DNA of 10,197 nucleotides. Origin: Candidatus Bathyarchaeota archaeon. Its GTDB lineage: Archaea; Thermoproteota; Bathyarchaeia; 40CM-2-53-6. Positions within the stretch are counted from its first letter, which is position 1; every line of letters begins with the position of its first letter. Below, piece by piece: positions 6,821-10,197 of the stretch. The notes below the pieces were generated by a model. The model saw only the letters and a list, made by a program, of their open reading frames with translations, was not told the origin of the DNA and searched no databases. The DNA is taken from the NCBI GenBank assembly GCA_005883085.1, contig VBAY01000074.1, positions 1 through 10,197 of the forward strand, written 5' to 3'. The position numbers were made by a program, and so were the translations under genes.

Positions 6821-6849
6821 CAACGGGCGAAGGCCCGGTTGAGCTCAAC
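6821..6849. promoter_or_regulatory. Hairpin plus perfect palindrome in a divergent promoter region
   Basis: CAACGGGC (6821-6828) pairs with GCCC-G-GTTG (6833-6841), forming an 8-base-pair stem with one bulged G and a GAAG loop. It overlaps a perfect 12-base palindrome, GTTGAGCTCAAC (6838-6849). The palindrome lies directly before CTTATT (6851-6856), a possible TATA box of the plus-strand gene at 6894. The position, next to the transcription-factor-B site, is where an archaeal repressor or activator would bind. The regulator is unknown. Confidence 0.4.
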
Positions 6850-6893
6850 TCTTATTCCCGTCCAGTTTCATTCTTCCAAGTCCTTGTAGGAGA

Positions 6894-7208
6894 ATGGAGG
6901 TAGTGGGGAAAATGACCGGTTTCAAGGAAGCTACCTTCATCGAAGGAAAACTGGTTCGTATCGCGAAAGGGAAGATAGAGGTCGAATCCGAAGATGATGG
7001 AACCGGAGAACCAGAGCTTCAAACGCTGAAATTGGGGGCCGTGGACATCGATCTTGACACGATCGGGGAGGAAGTCAGGGTTGTCATTGTGGATGGAAGG
7101 GTAGCTCGAATAACACGTTTATCGCCGAAATCCCGGGAAAAGCCACGGCAAGAATTGTCCGGACTCTCGGACTCTCCTCGCGAAGTAGGATCAGACTTGG
7201 CCGGCTGA
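6894..7208 (+). CDS. Small beta-rich hypothetical protein
   Basis: This 104-residue protein has a beta-strand-rich pattern over about residues 13-76: FIEGKLVRIAKGKIEVES, an acidic turn (EDDGTGEPE), then LKLGAVDIDLDTIGEEVRVV and DGRVARITRL. A polar, probably disordered tail ends it. The alternating strands resemble a small OB-fold or SH3-like barrel, but no named family was recognised. ATG 6894 is preceded by GTAGGAG, which is very close. ATG 6912 has GGAGGT ten bases upstream and may be the true start, which would remove six residues. The gene is divergent from the secreted PKD protein and converges with the 7321 membrane-protein gene. The T-rich stretch after it (about 7245-7270) could terminate transcription. 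Function is unknown. Confidence 0.65.
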   Translation: MEVVGKMTGFKEATFIEGKLVRIAKGKIEVESEDDGTGEPELQTLKLGAVDIDLDTIGEEVRVVIVDGRVARITRLSPKSREKPRQELSGLSDSPREVGSDLAG

Positions 7209-7232
7209 CCTGCTTTCTCGATTCTTCTCGGC

Positions 7233-7349
7233 CTAGGAAGGGGACTTTTTGCTCTTCACTGCTTTCTTGAACAGTTCTATGAAACGGAGAGCCGCCTCTG
7301 CGTCTGGAGGAGTAGCGGTCTTACGTGGGAGCTTTGGACTGGTTTTCAA
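7233..7349 (-). other. Out-of-frame C-terminal tail or tiny gene behind the membrane protein
   Basis: In the +1 frame relative to the upstream membrane-protein gene, an open stretch of 38 codons runs from TTG 7349 to TAG 7233. It encodes LPRKTA, a PPDAEAA linker and LRFIELFKKAVKSKK. The end resembles the last residues of the KaiC-like protein (PRKVA, then EKFMELFRGASEKRK): aligned without gaps, the 15-residue ends share F, E, L, F, A and K, plus several K/R and M/I substitutions. No ribosome-binding site precedes TTG 7349. One extra A in the four-A run at 7343-7346 would explain the break. Without it, the membrane protein would continue into this tail. Possible explanations are a sequencing or assembly error, a genuine frameshift mutation, a programmed frameshift, or a separate small gene. 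Confidence 0.4.
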
Positions 7350-7668
7350 ATCGTTTAGCAAGGCCGAACATTCCAAGGAAGAGAGCCACTCCAGCTGCCA
7401 TGTTGACGACTGAGCTCAGAATCAGTGCGACCAAACCAACTGAATCTATCAGTGCACCTAATTGATAAGCGGGGAGAGATAGGGAGAGAAAGAGAGAGAC
7501 GACATTTCTGACCGTTAGGAGGGTGAACGCGGCGATGATGAGTGTCCAAGCGCGAAACGACCCGGTCAGCTTAGTAACTCGATACGCGTAGAAGACCACC
7601 CCTGCTTGCAGGATAAGCTGGAAAACTGAAATGAAGTAGAGCGTCGAGATTACAACGGTGTCGACCAT
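7321..7668 (-). CDS. Small three-helix membrane protein
   Basis: This 115-residue protein has three strongly hydrophobic segments at about residues 6-28, 40-63 and 78-102, and a short charged cytoplasmic-looking tail (AKRFENQSKAPT). The layout, with a basic loop YRVTKLTGSFRAW after the first helix, recalls the small membrane modules that precede signalling domains in archaeal sensors, but no family was recognised with certainty. It is the last gene of the operon, beginning 11 bases after the stop of the KaiC-like gene. The close spacing suggests that it anchors or senses for the same system. The stop at 7321 may be premature: an open, KaiC-tail-like stretch follows in the neighbouring frame to 7233. 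Confidence 0.72.
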   Translation of the reverse strand: MVDTVVISTLYFISVFQLILQAGVVFYAYRVTKLTGSFRAWTLIIAAFTLLTVRNVVSLFLSLSLPAYQLGALIDSVGLVALILSSVVNMAAGVALFLGMFGLAKRFENQSKAPT

Positions 7669-7679
7669 TCAATCTTCGC

Positions 7680-8519
7680 CTACTTTCTCTTCTCCGAAGC
7701 TCCCCGGAACAGTTCCATGAACTTCTCTGATGCCACTTTTCTTGGCGAGCCGCTGATGATCCCCTCGTAGTTTGTGAACGCTGACTGTATCTTGATCCCT
7801 GCTGGTGTTATCTCGAACTCTCGAAGCCTCTTGTCATGGTCGCTGCCACGCATCTTCAGTATGACTAGTGCTTTGCGCATAGAGGACTCGATTTCTACAG
7901 GTTTGAGTGCCACTATGCAGTCGACCAAGAAGCTTAGCCCTACATCTGTTACGCTGAAAGATCCTCCGCTTATCTGCGGCGACTCCCAGAGCAGTATCGA
8001 GCTGATTCCGCGGGTCTTCAGATAGCTTATCATGCGATAGGCTTCCATGCGCATGTCGTCTTTCTTCACGAACATCTCGAGATGGCTGAGTGAGTCGATA
8101 ACAAGCCGTTGCGGCTGAACCTCCCGGAAGACGTCCTCCAGGAGGCTACCATCGCCGGACTCTAGCATGAGACTTGGAGAGGTGCAGATTACGCGGAATT
8201 TGCCCTCCTCTTCCATTTTTCGGAGGTCCCAGCCAAAGTTGTTCGCATCCCTGTAGATCTGGTCCGGGAGTTCTTCGAAGGTTACGTAGATCCCGGGTTC
8301 GCCTAGTTTGACTCCGTTGAAAAGGTACTGAAGCCCGAGGGTCGTTTTTCCGGAGCCAGCGCTTCCGGCGACCATTACGGAATCTCCTGGCATGAATCCT
8401 CCCCTGAGCATCTCGTCAAGCTCGACAATTCCAGTCTTAACCCGAAGACCTCCCTCCGCTTTGCTGGAGAATAGTTGGTCGAACCCTGCGGCTCCAGCCT
8501 TCGGGCGTGGTGCAGTCAT
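7680..8519 (-). CDS. KaiC-like RecA-superfamily ATPase
   Basis: This 279-residue protein has a single KaiC/RadA-type domain. Motifs in order are GIVELDEMLRGGFMPGDSV (30-48), Walker A GSAGSGKT (52-59, Lys58), the paired catalytic glutamates in TFEELP (Glu82-Glu83), Walker B RLVIDS (Asp142), and KMRGSDHDKRLREFEIT (222-238), the conserved strand and arginine patch of the family. All ATP-binding residues are present. It has one domain, unlike cyanobacterial KaiC with two. Archaeal relatives act in signalling, and ArlH in archaellum assembly, usually as hexamers. The basic tail (PRKVA then EKFMELFRGASEKRK) lies outside the ATPase core. ATG 8519 overlaps the stop of the winged-helix gene (ATGA) and has GGAG five bases upstream, indicating translational coupling. 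No archaellum gene is nearby, so a regulatory role in this operon is more likely. Confidence 0.92.
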   Translation of the reverse strand: MTAPRPKAGAAGFDQLFSSKAEGGLRVKTGIVELDEMLRGGFMPGDSVMVAGSAGSGKTTLGLQYLFNGVKLGEPGIYVTFEELPDQIYRDANNFGWDLRKMEEEGKFRVICTSPSLMLESGDGSLLEDVFREVQPQRLVIDSLSHLEMFVKKDDMRMEAYRMISYLKTRGISSILLWESPQISGGSFSVTDVGLSFLVDCIVALKPVEIESSMRKALVILKMRGSDHDKRLREFEITPAGIKIQSAFTNYEGIISGSPRKVASEKFMELFRGASEKRK

Positions 8520-8812
8520 TTTTCTCCACTTATCCTTACGGTTTTGAGGTGGTTCGCGACTGACTCCAAAAGCTCCCGATCTTTCGCGCGGTCTAGGGAT
8601 ACAACCTCAAATGCTCCAATCCTTTTCTGCCTCAGAACCCCCAATTCCAAGAGTTCCCTAACTTCGTTTATGACCGCGACCGTTGTTCTCCCAATCCGGC
8701 GTGCTACTCCATCGACCGTATCGATGAGTCCTGGGTTTCTGTGAAACAGGACTAGGAGGTCTCCTCTGACCTCTGAACCAAGCAGCGTCGACAAGATCTC
8801 CGACCCGATCAT
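8516..8812 (-). CDS. Winged-helix protein paired with the KaiC-like ATPase
   Basis: This 98-residue protein is dominated by a winged helix-turn-helix at about residues 5-73: ILSTLLGSEVRGDLLVLFH, then TVDGVARRIGRTTVAVINEV as helix-turn-helix, ELLELGVLRQKRIGAFEVVS as the wing, and a C-terminal helix DRELLESVANHL that could dimerise. The fold is common in archaeal ArsR/MarR-like regulators. ATG 8812 is preferred because it forms an ATGA overlap with the upstream gene's stop, and the next gene is joined the same way. The longer frame from TTG 8836 overlaps the upstream gene by 28 bases. Either DNA binding or protein-protein contact with the ATPase is possible. The basic KRIGAF region favours DNA. 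Confidence 0.82.
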   Translation of the reverse strand: MIGSEILSTLLGSEVRGDLLVLFHRNPGLIDTVDGVARRIGRTTVAVINEVRELLELGVLRQKRIGAFEVVSLDRAKDRELLESVANHLKTVRISGEK

Positions 8813-9216
8813 TTCAGCCTGCTCTCCACGAAACAAACTTCCTTTGCCTTTTCGAGGGATTTCTCGTAGTCAAAGCGCGCTTCCGAGTCGTAAGGTATGC
8901 CGAGTTTCCGGTTGAGATCTTTGACAACGATCCTTTCAAGAACGGTGGCGCCGTTGCCGAACAGTGATTGTAATTTTAAATCAAATTCTTTCGCGTTGTT
9001 TGATGCGTCAAGCAACCCCTTCGAGGTGAGAATTTCCAACACATTCCGACCCAAGGCATCTCCAACAACCTCCCGGACCGTGCTGACGAGCACGGAGGAG
9101 AACGCTCTCTCTGCGGTAAATCTTTGGTCTGAACTCAAGGACGTGGGGACTGATTCGAAATTGCCGCGCGGACTGGTCCAACTGGAGTCACTTACTCGCA
9201 TGGACATCTGCATCAT
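8809..9216 (-). CDS. Helical domain protein, first gene of the KaiC-like operon
   Basis: This 135-residue protein has a polar, probably disordered N-terminus (residues 1-35), then an all-helical domain: FSSVLVSTVREVVGDALG, a central FDLKLQSLFGNGATVLERI, VVKDLNRKLGIPY and a final DYEKSLEKAKEV. The pattern (LG, then FD/FG, then two helices ending in SLxxAKE) resembles small archaeal domains of the NitrOD5/DUF3227 type found alone or as output domains of thaumarchaeal signalling proteins. That match is from memory and tentative. It is a diverged relative of the divergently encoded 9473-9922 protein. Four in-frame ATGs (9216, 9213, 9207, 9201) could start it. The stop overlaps the start of the winged-helix gene, so the two are translationally coupled. 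Confidence 0.78.
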   Translation of the reverse strand: MMQMSMRVSDSSWTSPRGNFESVPTSLSSDQRFTAERAFSSVLVSTVREVVGDALGRNVLEILTSKGLLDASNNAKEFDLKLQSLFGNGATVLERIVVKDLNRKLGIPYDSEARFDYEKSLEKAKEVCFVESRLK

Positions 9217-9252
9217 TTCTTATCTGCCAGAGCATGAGCTGAGAGATGAACT

Positions 9253-9268
9253 GGTTGTAACCTAGGTT
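9253..9268. promoter_or_regulatory. Overlapping palindromes upstream of the KaiC-like operon
   Basis: AACCTAGGTT (9259-9268) is a perfect 10-base palindrome. Together with GGTTGTAACC (9253-9262, four-base arms) it forms alternating GGTT/AACC/GGTT half-sites 37-52 bases before ATG 9216. This is a reasonable place for an operator, possibly of the operon's own winged-helix protein, but nothing proves binding. The rest of the 256-base divergent region (9217-9472) holds no gene that I can see. Confidence 0.3.
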
Positions 9269-9460
9269 TCGAGCTTCATGTACAGGGTCTTTCCGATCTT
9301 GCATTGGAGAGCCAGAAATTCGAAGGGAACAATCGGCTGAGGCATTCGCGCCTAACGATTTTAGAAGAAGACATAGCCTTCGCTTCGCATACTATCCGGA
9401 TGCTTCTTAATGGCGAGTAACAATAGCCGTATTCAATTGCCCAAGACTAAGTAATGGGGC

Positions 9461-9467
9461 AAGGAGG
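9461..9467 (+). promoter_or_regulatory. Strong ribosome-binding site for a TTG start
   Basis: AAGGAGG ends five bases before TTG 9473, ideal spacing. The ATG at 9468 directly after it is in another frame that stops within seven codons. The site therefore fixes the TTG as the start of the 9473-9922 gene. Confidence 0.7.
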
Positions 9468-9472
9468 ATGTT

Positions 9473-9922
9473 TTGCGGTCTTCCTTAGTTGATATTTTCT
9501 ATGAGACTCTAGGGTACTGTTTTGGAAAGGCCCTAACAGAAACGCTTGGTCCTACAGTGCAGGCATCTATCTACGATCTGCTGGGACGTAGTGGGATCCG
9601 GAAGGAAGCGATTTCCAGTAGATTCGATGACGTGGTGCAGGCGTTAACGAGCACCCTAGGAACATGTTCTCGAGTGGTAGTACACAGGACGGTAGTTGAG
9701 ATGTTCAAAGAGTATTCTCAACGACTCGATTTCTCTTACACCGACTCCCTCCGAGATCGCCTTGCATTGTTGAAGGAGGCGGTAGTCGCAAACCATGTTC
9801 TCCCTCGTAGGCTTCGTGACGAATCAGTGTTCGACAGCGTAGAGAAACCTGATTGGGTTGATGCCCCGAAAGGCCAGGCATACAGCAGCCTCTATCCCAT
9901 GAAAAAGGGCGTCAAGACATAG
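9473..9922 (+). CDS. Helical domain protein, divergent paralogue of the operon's first gene
   Basis: This 149-residue protein is mainly helical over residues 1-105. Its pattern parallels the 8809-9216 product: ALTETLGPTVQASIYDLLG, FDDVVQALTSTLGTCSRVVV, and DFSYTDSLRDRLALLKEA correspond to GDALGRNVLEIL, FDLKLQSLFGNGATVLERI and FDYEKSLEKAKEV. It therefore likely belongs to the same NitrOD5/DUF3227-like group (tentative). Unlike its relative, it has no disordered N-terminus. Instead it carries a C-terminal extension of about 40 residues (DWVDAPKGQAYSSLYPMKKG) that I cannot assign. The TTG start is fixed by a strong upstream AAGGAGG. It is divergent from the KaiC-like operon with a 256-base gap, an arrangement that often accompanies shared regulation. 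Confidence 0.78.
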   Translation: MRSSLVDIFYETLGYCFGKALTETLGPTVQASIYDLLGRSGIRKEAISSRFDDVVQALTSTLGTCSRVVVHRTVVEMFKEYSQRLDFSYTDSLRDRLALLKEAVVANHVLPRRLRDESVFDSVEKPDWVDAPKGQAYSSLYPMKKGVKT

Positions 9923-9941
9923 CACAGACGGATGGAAAATC

Positions 9942-10105
9942 GCCCGTATTCAGCCCTGATCCATGATCTGGGACACCCTATGCATCCTGCCCTAGAATCA
10001 TTCGGGAAACGGCCTAGATTTCCCGTCTCGCTCCCACATCGTTCAAGCCCGGATTGCGCCCTGAATTACCTGTCTCGCGCAGAAACCCTCCCGGACAGGA
10101 AATCT
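9942..10105. repeat. Degenerate direct and inverted repeats
   Basis: This stretch after the last gene contains several imperfect repeats. GCCCGTATTCAGCCCTGA (9942-9959) recurs as GCCCGGATTGCGCCCTGA (10047-10064), with 15 of 18 bases equal. The 24 bases at 10010-10033 recur at 10057-10080 with 18 equal, both including GTCTCGC. AGATTTCCCGTC (10016-10027) is the inverted copy of GACAGGAAATCT (10094-10105). Read as minus-strand RNA, these pair over all 12 positions with one G-U, enclosing TGCGC/GCGCA. CGGGAAA (10003-10009) also pairs with TTTCCCG (10019-10025). No convincing gene lies in 9923-10197. The element may be a structured RNA or the edge of an interspersed repeat extending past the window. 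Confidence 0.45.
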
Positions 10106-10197
10106 CCCAGCCAAAAAAGATGGAGGGGAAGAGGAGCAAACCATCCTGCGACGCAAAAGCGGTTGGAGGAACTAGGTCTTTGCATGGGTCGAGGAGA

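Noticed and set aside
10081..10160. GGGGAAGAGGAGCA, which recalls SRP RNA helix 8.
   Set aside because: The flanking bases do not form the required helix or asymmetric loop, and no other SRP RNA motif is present.
9932..10197. A plus-strand open frame from ATG 9932 to the right edge (about 88 codons).
   Set aside because: It has no ribosome-binding site, its translation is dominated by Arg, Pro and Ser, and it overlaps the repeat-rich element. Chance openness is the better explanation, although a partial gene cannot be excluded.
10015..10197. A minus-strand open frame entering from the right edge, with peptide such as GGFLRETGNSGRNPG.
   Set aside because: It coincides with the direct and inverted repeats. 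The peptide looks like a repeat read in frame rather than a folded protein end.

Overview
The window looks like a piece of an archaeal chromosome, most likely from a Thermoproteota-type lineage (Nitrososphaeria or Bathyarchaeia-like). This rests on gene content and signals: a TrpB2-type tryptophan synthase beta chain, a single-chain LarC, a single-domain KaiC-like ATPase paired with a winged-helix protein, a secreted PKD-domain protein, short AT-rich boxes about 20-35 bases upstream of starts, and frequent TTG/GTG initiation. No rRNA, tRNA, insertion sequence, integrase or CRISPR array was recognised. The lineage is an inference from family knowledge.

Layout, left to right. Positions 1-868 (minus strand) hold a two-gene unit: a small helical protein with a TTG start, followed by an unrecognised protein that runs off the left edge. 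A short basic/hydrophobic/basic protein (1052-1441, plus) is divergent from this unit. On the minus strand, larC (from 3521) is followed after 6 bases by a multi-spanning membrane protein that resembles an ECF-transporter S component (1473-2267). Divergent from larC, and possibly sharing its promoter region, is a small four-cysteine protein that probably starts at TTG 3592. A trpB2 gene (3990-5321, plus) stands alone, with no trpA beside it. It converges on a secreted two-PKD-domain protein (5369-6712, minus). A small beta-rich protein (6894-7208, plus) is divergent from that, and their shared upstream region carries a hairpin and a perfect 12-base palindrome.

The most interesting part is 7233-9922. 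A tight minus-strand operon encodes, in order of transcription, a helical domain protein, a winged-helix protein, a KaiC-like ATPase and a small three-helix membrane protein. The first two junctions have ATGA start/stop overlaps and the third has an 11-base gap. A diverged relative of the first protein is encoded divergently at 9473-9922. Behind the membrane-protein gene, in another frame, lies an open stretch whose peptide resembles the last residues of the KaiC-like protein. This suggests a frameshifted C-terminal tail or a tiny extra gene. The arrangement looks like a small membrane-linked signalling or regulatory module. Its input and output are not evident from the sequence.

The right end (about 9942-10105) has no convincing gene. 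It holds degenerate direct repeats and inverted repeats that could fold as an RNA on the minus strand, or could be the edge of a repeat element.
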